The translations under genes and the position numbers were made by a program. Below are positions 13,310-27,169 of a stretch of 64,000 bases of DNA, one piece after another. This DNA comes from Carallia brachiata (Eukaryota > Streptophyta > Magnoliopsida > Malpighiales > Rhizophoraceae). How positions within the stretch are numbered: the first letter of the stretch is position 1; every line of letters begins with the position of its first letter. Location of the stretch: the NCBI GenBank assembly GCA_021464245.1, contig JADCRB010000030.1, positions 3,550,213 to 3,614,212 of the forward strand. The letters are read 5' to 3'. Below the pieces are notes generated by a model. The model was not told the DNA's origin, did no database searches, and was given only the letters and a program-made list of their open reading frames with translations.

Positions 13310-16300
13310 ATGGACGGCGAATCCTCGAGGCAGGGCCAACCCACCGCCGCCGTGGGAACCGCTGCTGGTCCGCCTCCTCCTCCGCCTCCGCCTCCGCCTC
13401 CGCCGCCCGTGGATGATCAGTCGCAATCGCAGCAAGAAGGAGGCGGAGAGGAAGACGAGGCGGCGAAGAAGGAGGAGGAGGAGTTGGTGGAAAAGGCGCA
13501 GAGGTTGATGGATATAATCACTTGTTCACCCGATAACCCTAATCCCATCGTACTTCACGCGCTCGCGTCCATCCTCGAAACTCAGGAGATTCTGTAGGTT
13601 CCTCTTTCCGTCGGGTCCATTTTCTCCTTCTATTATTATTATTATTTTTTTCTTGTTTTAATTTCATTTAATGATTTTAATTCATTGCTTCATGTGAAAT
13701 AGCGAAAATAAGTCTTACTAGTTTTTTTTTTTATTTTTTTTATTTTTATGGATGCTCATAGAATGAACGAACGGTGTTACAAGGTCTATTATGAATTGGA
13801 ACCAGTCTCGTAGCAAGTGTTTAATTTTCGCGCTTAGCCCTAATAGTCTTTGTATCCATTCAAGTACCGGCTTCTCTACTCCTCCCTCCCATAATTTAAT
13901 TTAATTTTGGTTTTGAAAATTCAGTTTCTTTTTTTTTTTGGGTTTAAAAAAGTTTAATTTTGGGCTTTCTCTGCATACATAAGCTTTGACAATCCATTAA
14001 GCTCACGTCACGCATTTTTACATGAAGTTCATTGGGATTGTTGTAGCACGCTGATTGCTGACCTTTAGGATGCTTAAATTAGCTCACTGATGTGCCAGTT
14101 TTATTCTCATTTTCTGATAGCTAAGCTTTAGGCATACCAATAAAATATCTGTCTCTCTATGCGTACCAATAAAATAGCAGTTTGGAAACTTGATCAGAAG
14201 AAACAATAGTTTTGTGGTGCGTAGATTTTTCATGCTTTCAATATTTCTGGAATGCTGTTATGAGATAAGGTAGCTCCAGAAAACGTAGACATTCTAATTA
14301 GGTGTGCTGTGCATTTTTTTGACTGTTCAAACTGCAACTTGACTAGAATGTTACGCTGTTGAATTAGGGATCAACTTATTGGTATTAGTATTCAAACACA
14401 GCTTTGACAATTTAATTTTGACACTAGCTGGCAATGCCGGTTGGTCGAAAAATTACATGATATCAGATGGCTGTTTGCATGTAAATTGCTATCGGCATGA
14501 TAACTCGTAATCTTGAGGGTTGCAAAAATATGCAGTATCAAAGGATTGTTTCTCAATCAATGGTTGTATACTGCTTCTTATTTCTATTGCCCATTTGTGA
14601 ATGATTATATCTGTTAGGGGATAAATGATCTTAGAAAAAGCGTGGAATTTTCCATTTAGGCAGCTGAAGTTTGAAGATCTTAATTAATTACTCAAAATCA
14701 TGGCCCAGTGATTAATTGTTAGGTGCCATGGTAATTCTTAGGTGTTTACATTTCCTAGGCACAATGCACTGCTCAATAATTTGAAGTTAGATGATCCACT
14801 TTGATCGGTTAGATCTTCTGTCACATAAATTCGGTAAATTTACCAGCAGTTATTTTTATCTAAAGGTCCAACAAATTGAAGGCAGCTAACCCCTTTATGA
14901 AGTTGATCTCCATCACTTGTCACTAGCAAGTACTGAACCTCACTTGCTGGTTGATAACCTTTAATGGAGAAGGAGGATTGAAAACTAGCACAATTTTCTT
15001 CCTACTAATACGGGGAATTTGAAGGACATTTTGTTTGTTCATCCAGAGTATCCTTATGAAGCTATAATTCACCGCGATGACTATACGAATTAATAAGTGA
15101 TATACTGGCAGCAAAAGATGATTCTGCCAGGAAAAGTACTCCTATTCCTACTTTTTCCTCCCTCTAGTGAGAAATGCCGAGACATTGATGGATGAGAAAG
15201 TACTTCAAAGTAAGTCTAAAATTAAGAATATCAAGGGAATTCTGTGCTTATTTTTTCACCCACGCAAAACAAATGGCGCTTCATATTACTATCATTTCTG
15301 CAGCAGTTGCATTTGGTGCGCTTTGGGATCCTTTAGAGTTTAAATTGCATGCTTGGTAATAGGATTGCAGTTAAAAGGGGATGATGGCTACTCTGTAGTG
15401 CAGTTACAAGCATTGATATGTTGGAATTGTAATTTTAAATTGCTGTTGTGCTGTAAATTTTCTTGTACTTGGGCATTGGCTCATGTGTGAAGAGGTGTGG
15501 GTGGATATATGCCTTGGATTTGAATTTTATATGTAGCTTCTTATTTTTAGATGGATATTCAGCCATTATCTCAGTCATTTCGTCTCGGTGATGCTATTTT
15601 GGTTTTCTCAAGTTTAAAGTCACAGTGGAGTTGATTTCATCACGTAAATGTATAAAGATATTGGCTGGTTTGCAGTGTGCTGTTGTGCATGGATGTTGGA
15701 TTTTCGCTATCTGCCTTTGCACTTTGTGACATTTTCCACGTGTATTTTAAGTGCAGATACATGGAAGAAGTTGGTCATTCTTCTTTTCACAATAGTCGTG
15801 CTTCTCATAATATTGGACGGCTTGGGACCTTAGTTCGGGTATGTGTTCTTTGCTTTGTTTTGTGAGCTTGATTTTTGAATCATTTCTTGCTGTTGAATTT
15901 TTAAAAATATTGAGTTCAGTTTTCTTATTTTTAAGTTGCTTAATTTTCTATATTTATCGTCTAGTTTGGCAGTTCTTTGCCCTAAACACTTATTCATTGC
16001 TCTGCCTTACCTCCCTCAGGAGAACGATGAGTTTTTTGAGTTGATATCTTCAAAGTTCCTGTCTGAAACAAGATACTCAAGTCCTGTCCGGGCAGCTGCT
16101 GCAAGGCTCCTTATGAGCTGTTCATTAACTTGGGCTGTATGTTCTGCTTCCTTCAATTTTATTTCCTTTTGATATTCTACCTTTCTTCCTTGCCTAATGA
16201 CCTGTGTGTGGGTTTATAGTATCCTCATGTTTTTGAAGAGCCTGTTATGGAGAACATAAAAGGATGGGTGATAGATGAGGCTACTGAAGGTTGCAACCGG

Positions 16301-19300
16301 AAGAATGATTTTGGGAAAAAAGAGGCCTCAGATTCAGAGATGTTGAAAACCTATTCCACTGGACTTCTTGCTGTTTGTTTGGCTGGGTATGATTTGTTTT
16401 TGGATGGGCTTTTCCGATTCTTATCGTGTACTTTTGTGCTATATTTTGGTTGACATTACCCTTTATTTTTGTTTTTTTCCCCCTGCCGAGCTCAGTGGTG
16501 GTCAAGTTGTTGAGGATGTGCTGATATCTGGATTGTCTGCAAAGCTTATGCATTTTCTTCGTGTGCGTGTCCTTGGTGAGACCAGTGCAAGCCATAAAGA
16601 TGCCTGTTTTGCAATGGACAGTAAGAATGTTCCTGCTTCTACTTCAATTAGAGGTAGAGAAGAAGGAAGGGGGAGGGTGCGGCAGGTTATTGAGGCAACT
16701 CATGTAGATAATATGAGGATAATGGATGAAAGAACTTCAGATAACCCAAGTGTTGAAAGGGATCCAGACAGGAGCATTGGTATGCAAGCAGAGGGAGGAA
16801 AGTACTGGGTCGATGGTGTGGAACCACCTGATTTGTTAGTTCAAGGGGCTGACAATTACGAGGATGTCGCTGATGGTGGGGAAAGATTGTGTGCTCGAGA
16901 CCTAAATGATGGAAAAACTAAATTAGGAGATCTTGATGAGAGTTTGAGGGATGAATCAATGAGACGTAGGCCATCCCGTGGACCAGCAAGACTCAGAGGC
17001 AAGGGAAGGGCTAATGATGTGGCCTCTGAGCACGAACAAGTTCTGACATCTCCAGGATCCGGTAGTCGATCAGGACAGGGTCGGAGTAACAAAGACATGA
17101 ATGCGATGAAAAATTTGTTTGTGAAAAAAGGACCGGATGTGAAAAACTACTCAGGAAGTATAAGTCTGGACAGTTTGGTTTTGGAGAGAGAGGATGATGA
17201 TATTTGCTTTCAAGATTGTAGAATTGGGACCAAAGACATCACTGATTTGGTAAGGAAAGCAGTAAGAGCTGCTGAAGCTGAAGCCAGAGCAGCAAATGCA
17301 CCTGGTGAAGCCATTAAAGCAGCTGGTGATGCTGCTGCTGAAGTTGTTAAAAGTGCTGCCTTAGAGGTGAACAAGATCGTTTTACCTCTTCTCTCTTTTG
17401 TCATTTGTGTCCTGCTATCCAGATTTTGTGTTAAGACATTTTTGTAGCTTAATAAGTGTTTCTAAATTGTTGTTCAGGAATTTAGGTCTTCCAACAATGA
17501 AGAAGCTGCAGTGTTGGCAGCTTCCCGAGCTGCATCTACTGTTATTGATGCTGCTGCCGCAGTTGAAGTGTCAAGGTTGGTGTTTATTTATCTTTTTATC
17601 AATTTCTTGTTCATGGAGGTTTGTCATGTTGGTGTGAAGTATTTGTGGATTAGTTTGTGCAACTTACGGTATTCTTGGTGGGTTGGCAATAGGAACATTA
17701 CTACTAGCAATGATGATCAAGTAAATGTTACTGGTGAAGAGACAGAAGCTGCTGAAGATGTGAAGGGGTATTTTATCCCTGATTTTGAATCTCTTGCACA
17801 GTTGAGGGAAAAATATTGCATCCAGTGCCTGGAGATATTGGGTGAATATGTAGAGGTCCTTGGGCCTGTCCTGCATGAAAAGGGGGTAGATGTGTGTCTT
17901 GCGCTATTGCAGCGCAGTTCTAAAAGTAAGGAAGTACCAAAGGTAGCAAAACTTCTGCCAGATGTGATGAAACTTATCTGTGCATTGGCTGCTCACAGAA
18001 AATTTGCTGCATTATTTGTGGATCGGGGTGGCATGCAGAAATTGCTTGCTGTCCCAAGAGAAGAAGAGACCTTCTTTGGTCTTTCTTCTTGCTTATTTAC
18101 TATCGGTTCTCTTCAGGTAATGACGTTTATCTTTTCTTTGCTTGTGTTGCATTGGCATCCGTTTAGTGTGTCCAATGACTTGATTTTTTGCAGGGGATAA
18201 TGGAACGTGTATGCGCTCTTCCTGCAGATATTGTCCACAAGATTGTTGAGTTAGCCATTCAACTCCTTGAATGTTCTCAGGACCAAGCCAGGAAAAATGC
18301 GGCCTTATTTTTCAGTGCTGCATTTGTCTTCAGAGCTGTTATTGATGCATTTGATGCTCAAGATGGCCTACAGAAATTGTTGGGCCTCTTAAATGATGCT
18401 GCCTCTGTGAGATCTGGTGTTAACTCAATTGGGCTAAACCTTTCTAACTCACCGCCTCTTCGTAATGATCGTTCGCAAGCAGAAGCACTGACATCATCTG
18501 GGAAACAGATAGCTTATCACACTTGCGTTGCTTTGCGGCAGTATTTCAGAGCACATTTTCTTTTGCTTGTTGATTCTATACGTCCGAACAGAAACAATCG
18601 AAGCTTGGCGCGGAATGTATCAAGTGCAAGGGCTGCATACAAGCCATTAGATATTGGTAATGAGGCTATGGATACAGTCTTTCTACAGTTACAGAAGGAT
18701 CGCAAACTGGGTCCCGCATTTGTGAGAACACGTTTTCCTGCAGTTGACAAGTTCTTAGGCTTTAACGGGCATATTACCTTGTTGGAATTATGTCAGGTTA
18801 GTTATTATCAATTCTCACGTCATTTTCCTGTTTCCATTGCTAGCATTTTTGTTTAGATCATTCTGATTGATGCTTGTAGGCCCCACCTGTTGATCGTTAC
18901 TTGCATGACTTGCTTCAATACGCATTGGGTGTGCTGCACATTGTTACGTTGGTGAATGAAAGCCGCAAGATGATTGTAAATGCCACATTAAGCAATAATC
19001 GAGCTGGTATAGCTGTTATTTTAGATGCAGCAAACATTGCTACTAATTACGTTGATCCTGAGGTGAGCATGCTTTGTGCAACATATTACGGACATGTTAA
19101 TTATTGTCATGATCATTGCTACAGCTTTTCCTGATGGATATGATATTTCTTTGGCTGATATTGGAGTTGGCTATCTTATGTAATTATTTGTGGTGGTTGC
19201 AGATTATACAGCCAGCTTTGAACGTGCTAATCAATCTTGTTTGCCCGCCACCTTCGATTAGCAACAAACCATCTGTACTTGTGCAAGGCCAGCAGTCTGT

Positions 19301-22300
19301 TCCTGGTCAATCCTCTGTCACTTCTGGCACTGACAGAAATGCAGAACGTAATAGCTCAGATCGAGGTGTTCACATACCTGGTCAGAGTGAAACAAGGGAA
19401 CGGAATGGGGAATCTAGTATTGCTGATCGAGGCATTTCTATGGTTTCTGCTGTCCGATCTGTTAGTTTTCGGCTTCACAAGCTGCTGTTCCTACTGCACA
19501 TCTGGTTTGGTTGGGGATAGGAGAATATCTTTGGGTCCTGGAGCAGGATGCGCTGGCCTTGCTGCACAAATGGAACAGGGATATCGTCAAGCAAGGGAGG
19601 CTGTCCGTGCCAACAATGGCATAAAGGTTCTTCTTCATCTTCTCCAGCCACGTGTATATTCACCTCCTTCTGCTCTTGACTGTATTCGTGCTCTTGCATG
19701 CCGAGTACTGCTTGGTTTAGCCAGAGATGGTACGATTGCCCACATATTGACCAAACTTCAGGTAAATACAAATTATGTCTATTTTAACATTGGGGATTTT
19801 GAAGTTTGAAGTTTATTGATGGTGGAATTTTACCATCGCCTCAGTAATATAATTTTACGGATGCTAATATGTTACTAACATGTTATTGGTGTCTTAGGTT
19901 GGGAAAAAGCTGTCAGAGCTAATTCGAGATTCAGGTAGCCAGACACCTGGAACTGAACAAAGCAGATGGCAAGCTGAGCTTTCTCGGGTGGCTATTGAGC
20001 TAATTTCGGTATCCATCTCTGTCTCCTTGAGCCTTTGCATTATCTGAAAGCATTTTAAAAAATTAAGTTAAAGAAATACATTAATTGTGAACTCTCTTAT
20101 GTGCTTTTATTTGTATTTTACTTAAGCATCTATGATTATATCACATCTTGTGGCAGTTCATTGTATTCTATAATTTTCTCTATTAACTTGTATTAGTTGG
20201 ATGGCTACTATTTATCCTTGTATTCAGCTCATGTGTGAAATGCATCGCTTGTCCTCCGGTGCTAGTTTAACCGAAACAACATATTGCCCTAGTAGGTGCC
20301 CATGCTGTGTGCCTTTTGCTGTAAGAAATTTACTTGAAATTTCACCTTTGGTTACTTTCTTTCCTGAGCATTTTTGTTGCCCTAAAAAGCACAATAACTT
20401 ATTTGATATTAGGGAAGGACATATCTCCTTCAACAGCATTTTTTCAACGTGAATCTAGGTCTCTTTTTCTTAGGTTATATTTGCTAGCCACCAATGTGAC
20501 AGAAAATGTGTTACAATCATAAACTCTCTGGGCTTTAAGTGCAGGTGATAAAAGGACTTGGATGAGCTTTTTGATTTGGATCCTTGTTAAAATGTTTTCA
20601 AATGGAAAAAGAAAATGATCATGACCGTGACTATAATATATGACAATCTTTTTTCTTAGTTATCTAGTAAATATGTATTGTTGAAATTTAGAGCAATATG
20701 AATAAACCTTATGATCATAATTTTTCCACTTATGACTCGGTTACAGACAGTTAGTTTATGCTCACCATGTGGGAAGTGGTGGCTTTGGTTCCCCGATTGT
20801 TTGGTCAATTTATGCTTCAAGTAGTGAAGATCGCTATTTAGTGATTAGATGAGTAAATGTTCTGGTGTTCTCTAGCATCTCTCCTGTCAAACCATAATGA
20901 TTAACTTAGGAAGCTTTTTTTATTTCGTTTTTATGCAGGAGTGGTTGATATTAATGTCAAAAATGTTTTCCGATATAGTTTATACTTTAAATAGTTCCAG
21001 TGATTGCTGTCTAGTTAAACCCCCTTTTACACAATTAGTTAATGACTTTTAAACTTGTCCAGATTGTAACCAATTCGGGGCGTGCTAGTACTTTAGCAGC
21101 CACTGATGCCGCTACCCCAACTCTGAAACGCATAGAAAGAGCAGCAATTGCTGCTGCTACACCTATCACTTATTACTCCAGGTATTTAGTGGCCTCAACA
21201 CAATTGCTATCATATTTAATAATTACTGCAGTTTTGACACTTTTTCCCCCCTTCTGCCTTTCTTTGTTGATGCATGTGCTTCTGTAAACACCAGGGAACT
21301 TTTACTCCTAATACACGAACACCTTCAGGCTTGTGGTTTGGGTGCAACTGCTTCTACACTGTTGAAAGAGGCACAGTTGTCACCTTTGCCATTATTGGCA
21401 GCCCCATCATCTCTTATACATCAAGCCTCGGCACAAGAAACTCCTTTAATGCCAATTCAGTGGCCCTCTGGTCGAACTCCTCATGGGTTTTTGTCTGACA
21501 AATCAAAAGCAGCTGCTCATAGGGAAGATTCTATGTTGAAATGTGAGACAAAGAAGAAACCACTTATTTTCTCGCCAAATTTTGGGTTACAATCAAGAAA
21601 TCAGCCTCAAAACCATGAATCTAGTCAACCATCTCCCAAGAAGATCTTTAGTGGCTCAAGAAATTCTATTGCACCCATTGATGTATCAGAAGCTCTGTCC
21701 GAATTCTTTGTGAAGGGCATTAATGATGCTGATTCTTTATGTAAAGACTCCCTTTGCAGTGCCAATGAAACGAAAATTATCAGATCTGAAGGATGTTGGA
21801 ATGACATCATCCAGAAAGCGACTCAATACTGGTGACACTGGACTTCGTTCTCCGGTTTTCTTGAGTCCAAATGCTGTGCGCAAGCATAGTTCACTTGGTG
21901 ATACCATCGGATATTATATGCCTAGTTCTAATTTAAGAGATTCACATGGTTGCTCGACACCAAGCAGTTTGGTTGATTATGTAGATGATAACCAATATGG
22001 CAACTCCGTCCAACTTAGCGTCATAAATGACCACCAACCAAGTACTTCAGAGCGTTTGACTTTGGATTCTATCATTGTTCAGTATTTGAAGCATCAGCAT
22101 CGTCAATGTCCGGCACCTATAACTACTTTACCACCACTCTCTCTTTTACACCCACATGTATGTCCCGAACCAAAAAGGAGTCTTGATGCCCCATCAAATG
22201 TGACAAGTAGGGTTGGTGCTCGTGAGTTTAAAAGTGTATACGGGGGGATTCATAGTAGTCGCAAGGATCGGCAATTCGTGTACAGTAGATTCAGGCCATG

Positions 22301-23984
22301 GAGAACTTGCAGGGATGATGCTGGTTCCCTTTTGACGTGTATAAGTTTTCTTGGGGACTCCTCTCATATTGCGGTCGGTAGTCACTCGGGGGAGTTAAAG
22401 ATTTTTGATTCTAACAGCAGTAATGTGTTGGAGGGCTCCACAAACCACCAGTCTCCTATGACTCTTGTTCAATCATACCTTTCCGGGGAAACACAACTGT
22501 TACTTTCTTCAAGTTCCCAAGATGTATGTTTGTGGGATGCCTCATCTATCTCTGGTGGGCCTACGTATTCATTTGACGGTTGCAAGGCTGCCAGGTTTAG
22601 CAATAATGGAAATATATTTGCAGCCCTGAGGTCAGAGCCGGCTCGGCGAGAAATTCTTCTTTATGATGTCCAGACTTGTCATGTGGAATCAACCCTGTTA
22701 GATTCAAGTTCGAATTCCACTGGCCGGGGGCACTTGTATTCCCTAATACACTTTAGCCCTTCAGATACAATGTTACTTTGGAATGGGGTCCTGTGGGATA
22801 GGCGCGAGTCTGGCCCAGTTCATCGGTTCGATCAGTTTACCGATTATGGTGGTGGTGGATTTCATCCTGCTGGGAATGAGGTACAGTGATATTATTTCCC
22901 TGCTGTGTAAATAGATTATAGCTATCCACTTTCTTAAATTTTACTTGTTAAGTTTAGAATGCTAAAGCTTAATCGTAAAAAAGGTTGTGAGGTTCATCTT
23001 ATTTTTGAGATTGTAATTAGAAAGAGGTTTGAATGGCGAGTTTGGAAAGCATGGTGTTTATGTTTGAGAAAAAGCATTGCTTACGATGTTTGGTTCCAAT
23101 TAATGGTTTGTAGAGCTTTGCAGGTCTTTTCATTTTTGTCCTACATTTCTCAAGTAGAATTGAATGGTTTTAGTTTCTTGAGCACTAGGATGAACCTCAG
23201 ATCTGGACTCCTAATTTGCAGGTTGATGGGATTGTAATTTTGTTGCAAAACTTTGTGATGCTAATGGTTGGCCTCTTCTTCTCAGGTGATCATCAACTCT
23301 GAGGTCTGGGATCTCCGAAAATTTAGGCTTCTTCGAAGTGTACCCTCTTTGGACCAAACAGCAATAACATTTAATTCACGTGGGGATGTGATATATGCAA
23401 TCCTGAGGAGAAATCTTGATGATGTAATGTCAGCAGTTAATACCCGCAGGGTGAAGCACCCTCTATTTGCCGCCTTCCGCACAGTTGATGCTATCAATTA
23501 CTCTGAAATTGCAACAATACCGGTGGACCGTTGTGTCCTTGATTTTGCAACTGAGACAACTGATTCATTTGTTGGATTGATTACAATGGATGACCAAGAA
23601 GAGATGTTTTCGTCAGCTAGGGTTTATGAGATTGGTAGAAGAAGGCCAACAGATGATGATTCGGATCCCGATGATGCTGAGAGCGAGGAAGATGAGGAGG
23701 ATGAGGACGAAGATGATGCTGATGTAGATGCCATACTGGGTCCGAGCTTGGACGGGGATGGTGATAGTGATGCCGATGATTTGAGCAGTGATGAGGAGGA
23801 TGATAGTGGTAGTGAGCTTGACGATGATGATGGCGACTTCCTAATGGATGATGTAGACTTTGATGGAGGGGGCGGAATATTAGAGATTGTGACTGAAGGT
23901 GATGAGGATGACGATGATAGTCAGGTGCTTGAATCTTTCAGCAGTGGTGATGAGGACTTGGTGGGCAATGGTTTTGACCTTTAA
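13310..23984 (+). CDS. DCAF1: DCAF1, substrate receptor of the CUL4-DDB1 ubiquitin ligase (with apparent frameshifts)
   Basis: DCAF1 (VprBP homologue) docks substrates to nuclear CUL4-DDB1 E3 ligases. Fourteen exons: 13310-13593, 15757-15838, 16020-16136, 16220-16386, 16496-17366, 17478-17575, 17693-18116, 18194-18796, 18880-19062, 19203-19761, 19898-20008, 21063-21181, 21295-22880 and 23286-23984. All junctions are GT-AG. The N-terminus has a poly-Pro and acidic segment, then LVEKAQRLMDII and an armadillo-like helical region. A LisH motif (LLLLIHEHLQACGLGATAST) lies near residue 1210. A WD40 domain ends with the two WDxR DDB1-binding boxes, LWDRR and VWDLR. The tail is strongly acidic. Exon 10 loses frame twice (about 19465-19475 and 19497-19502) and exon 13 once (about 21738-21748). 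Allowing two 1-base losses and one 1-base gain closes the frame at about 1967 residues, near the size of plant DCAF1. It is either a damaged allele or consensus sequence errors; as written the gene is not continuously translatable. Confidence 0.93.
13366..13408 (+). repeat. CCG/CCT trinucleotide run coding poly-Pro in DCAF1
   Basis: A run of CCN codons in exon 1 encodes 13 consecutive prolines. Such runs vary in length between related plants, and this is the only marked microsatellite inside a coding exon here. Confidence 0.8.
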
Positions 23985-24536
23985 GTTTTTCCATTTTAAT
24001 TTATTCGGTGGTATTAAATATTAATAGCTTATGATATGGTGTAATTATTGATTTTTTTTTTCCCAATCAAATGCAATTACAAGTTAAGCCGTTTACATAT
24101 CGCTTAGTAATTAATAATTAGATGAATTAGGTAAAAATTCCAACATGTTAGATAGCTATTAACTTACGAATTCATTGTTCCGAGTTCCAAAGAAAAAAAA
24201 AAAAACAAAACTTACTGATTATATGGTGTAGAGGCAGTAACCAATGCAAGGGTATGACATAATTTTAAGGAAAAACAACACAACAGCAATGTAAATGGTA
24301 AGTTTCATAGTTTCATATGGATAGCTACAGAAGGAACATGCATCAATGCTCCATTGCTACTTCGGACAATTGATGCCAAAACCAAAAGCCAAAAACCAGC
24401 AGTCTTAATTGTCAACTTCTTCCTATCTGAATAGATATAAAATAAAATAAAATAAAACCCCTACCGGTAAAATACACAAACATATTAAGCAAAGTTCATA
24501 CTCTCCAGATTTCATTTGCATCTCTTACATTCTTGA
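23985..24536. other. Convergent intergenic spacer between DCAF1 and the Raf-like kinase
   Basis: The two genes end tail to tail about 550 bp apart. The spacer must hold both 3' UTRs and polyadenylation regions. It is AT-rich and contains a (AAAAT)n-like run near 24437-24460. No other feature was seen. Confidence 0.6.
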
Positions 24537-26961
24537 TCAGTCAATGGTCATGGGTTGGGTAATGCAACACCTGAAACGAGCTTTGCGAACGGTGGTTATG
24601 ATCTCAGTTTCAGCATTCTCAAGCATCCTGACAATCTCAGTAAAGGGGGGCCGGATTTCGGGGTTAGCATCCCAGCAGCGAGTCATGATCTCACTAAGCA
24701 CGGGCAGACAATCATTTGGGATAACAGGCCTTACACCCTTGTTCACAACAGCAAATGCAGCCTGAACTGCAGTCATGTTTTGGAAGGGAAGCAAGCCAGT
24801 AATGAGCTCCCAAAGAACAATTCCAAAGCTATACACATCCACCTTTTGTGTATAGGGCCTATGCTGAATCATCTCTCTGCATTAATACACAAGTCAAATC
24901 ACAATAGTGTTACGAATGCAATCCCTGACCATAGAAGATGAATGCAGATTCATGAAAAAGAGGGAATCTCATTAACAAGATCAATTCAGATTTGACTTTA
25001 GTAAAAAGATCATCTATATTACCACTGAGCTAGAATAAGCAGCTGAAAAATGACTACTGACAAAGGCAAAACGCAGACCAAATGTAAAAGGTATAATTAC
25101 ATAAAAGTTAACACTGGACAGAGAAAACAAGCTGCATCAAATGTTAAAGCAACTAAAACAGCAACCTGAGGTACAAAATGGTACTTACGGACCACCATAG
25201 TCCAAATAAGATGACAATTCAAATTGTTCCGTGGCCACCAAAAAAAGAAAAAGCATTTTTCAGGCCATTCCAAAAGTGTCTATTAGAAACCATGGTTTAA
25301 AGTGATTTGCTTTTGAAAATTACTGTTTGAAGTTCTTAAATCTAGTTGGCCCTAAAAGAACCAAATGACACCACTACACAGATGCTGAGGTGCATAATCT
25401 CCACCAGGAAAATTACAGATCGATTAGGCGTGAAATTTGGGCATGACCAACAAACAAATGGGCCAAAATATGCATTCTGATGGCTTCATAATTCATATGA
25501 GAAACAAACCAGTTACAGATTAACTTAAAGAAAATATGACTGGAGATTGCTATAAGGGAACATCATTCACTTGTAATAGAAATCAGCTATACTTGACTGA
25601 GAAAGATTCTTCAATGAAAACAGTAATGCTCAATTTGGTAATTGTACTTGAGCATACTTTGAAAAGAGAAAACATGTTTTCCCAGGCAACCCAAAAAAAA
25701 TTCAATAAAACCAACTATAGTGGGAGGCTTAAGAGATGAGCATAAAAAAGGAAAGGGAAAAATAATAGATTGCCTTTTCGCAGAATTCAAAGAGATTTGA
25801 AAGCTCGAATTCCCAAAATCTGCCCCCCAGAATGCGTGGGGTTCAGCATAAAAATTTCACTAATTTGCATACAACTGTAAACTGTAGACAATGAAGTATG
25901 CAAGCAGAACTACCATAAATATCTATAATTATATCCTATCACATGAAAGCCAAATTAGGAAAATAATAAAAGAACAGTACAAATGTCAATCACAAAATAA
26001 TAGAGACTAAGAAACCTCAATGTGTAAAGGGTCTAAAGACTTACGGCGCCATCCAACGGTATGTTCCTGTTTCTGGTGTCATACCTTCTGTCTGCACTTC
26101 AATTCGTGCAACACCAAAATCAGCTATTTTTATTGATTTATCAGCAGATATAAGAAGGTTATCAGACTTCAAATCACGGTGTATGAATCCAAGACCATGG
26201 ACATAAGCCATTCCCCTTGCAACATCCAATGCCTGCTTAACAGCCAGCTTCAATGGAACTGCCCGATTTTGCCTCTTTGTCAGAAATTGCCGAACAGAGC
26301 CTCCCTTTGCATACTCCGTCACAATACACCAAACCATGGGCTTACGGCATGCACCAATAAATCGTACAATGTTTGGATGCTTTAGAGTCGCAAGCATCAT
26401 GACTTCCTGCTGAAATTGTTGTTCCATCACTTGTGCCCTTTCTGGGCTGTTCTCTGGCCTCTCCAATATCTTAATTGCAACATCCTCCCCATTATATGTT
26501 CCTCTGTACAACTTTCCAAAGGCACCTTGAGCAAAAGCTGTACCCATATTGAGTTTTCTCAAATCAATTGTCCACTCATCATAGTGGGCCAACCCCTCAG
26601 TTGGATACATATTATCCATCAAAGCTTGTGCCAATGCATCATCATTTAGAGCGTGTGTGACCTTCCCCGGACGAAACACGCTTTGCCCTACCGAGACACC
26701 GTAGTTGTGGCTGACAGCTTTTAAACCTGGGTGGCTTAAAATGTGGGTCAGTGAATCATTGGACCCAACACTGCTATTGTCCACAGACATGGAGACAGAC
26801 CCACCGGCATTGCTTGTTTGCATACTGTCAATGGACGTGTTCGTGCCCTCACCAAGTTTTTGATAAAACCCTTGGGTGAAATCATAGTAGTTATTATCAT
26901 TGTTCGCATTTCCTCCTATAAGTCCAGTAAATTTTGGCCCCTCCACCATTTTTCCAATCAT
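24537..26961 (-). CDS. Raf-like MAPKKK (C-group), dual-specificity-type protein kinase
   Basis: This is a cytosolic Raf-like kinase of the plant MAPKKK C-type group, close to Arabidopsis At4g31170. There are two coding exons, 26961-26045 and 24876-24537, joined at Pro306 by GTAAGT and a GCAG acceptor; the product is 418 residues. Residues 1-128 are an Asn/Ser-rich N-terminus starting like [14 protein letters not shown]. The kinase domain spans about 129-400: Gly-rich loop [11 protein letters not shown] (142-152), catalytic Lys164 in [15 protein letters not shown] (261-268), DFG (281-283), and GTYRWMAPE (299-307) interrupted by the intron. All key residues are present, so it should be active. 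The first in-frame ATG (26961) was chosen; relatives usually begin at the next one (26949), so the protein may be four residues shorter. The leader extends upstream through at least two UTR exons. Confidence 0.93.
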
Positions 26962-27169
26962 GAGTGGAAGTCCTCAAACAAAAATTCCAAGTATAAAGTT
27001 CTTCTTATCCAAAACTCCTCAGAACATCTGACGAAGAAATGCCCTCGTCCACGCGTCCTACAACCAACAAACACAAACTTTTTCAAGTAATATCAAAATA
27101 AATTATAAAAATCTGCTAATGGTCCTATACTACATTCAATAATTCAGTTATCTTGATACGGCACTGTCC

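Noticed and set aside
19461..19520. A short intron that would remove the exon 10 frameshift in DCAF1
   Set aside because: A GTTAGT...ATAG intron of 60 nt is possible by motif, but splicing it puts the downstream exon in the wrong frame.
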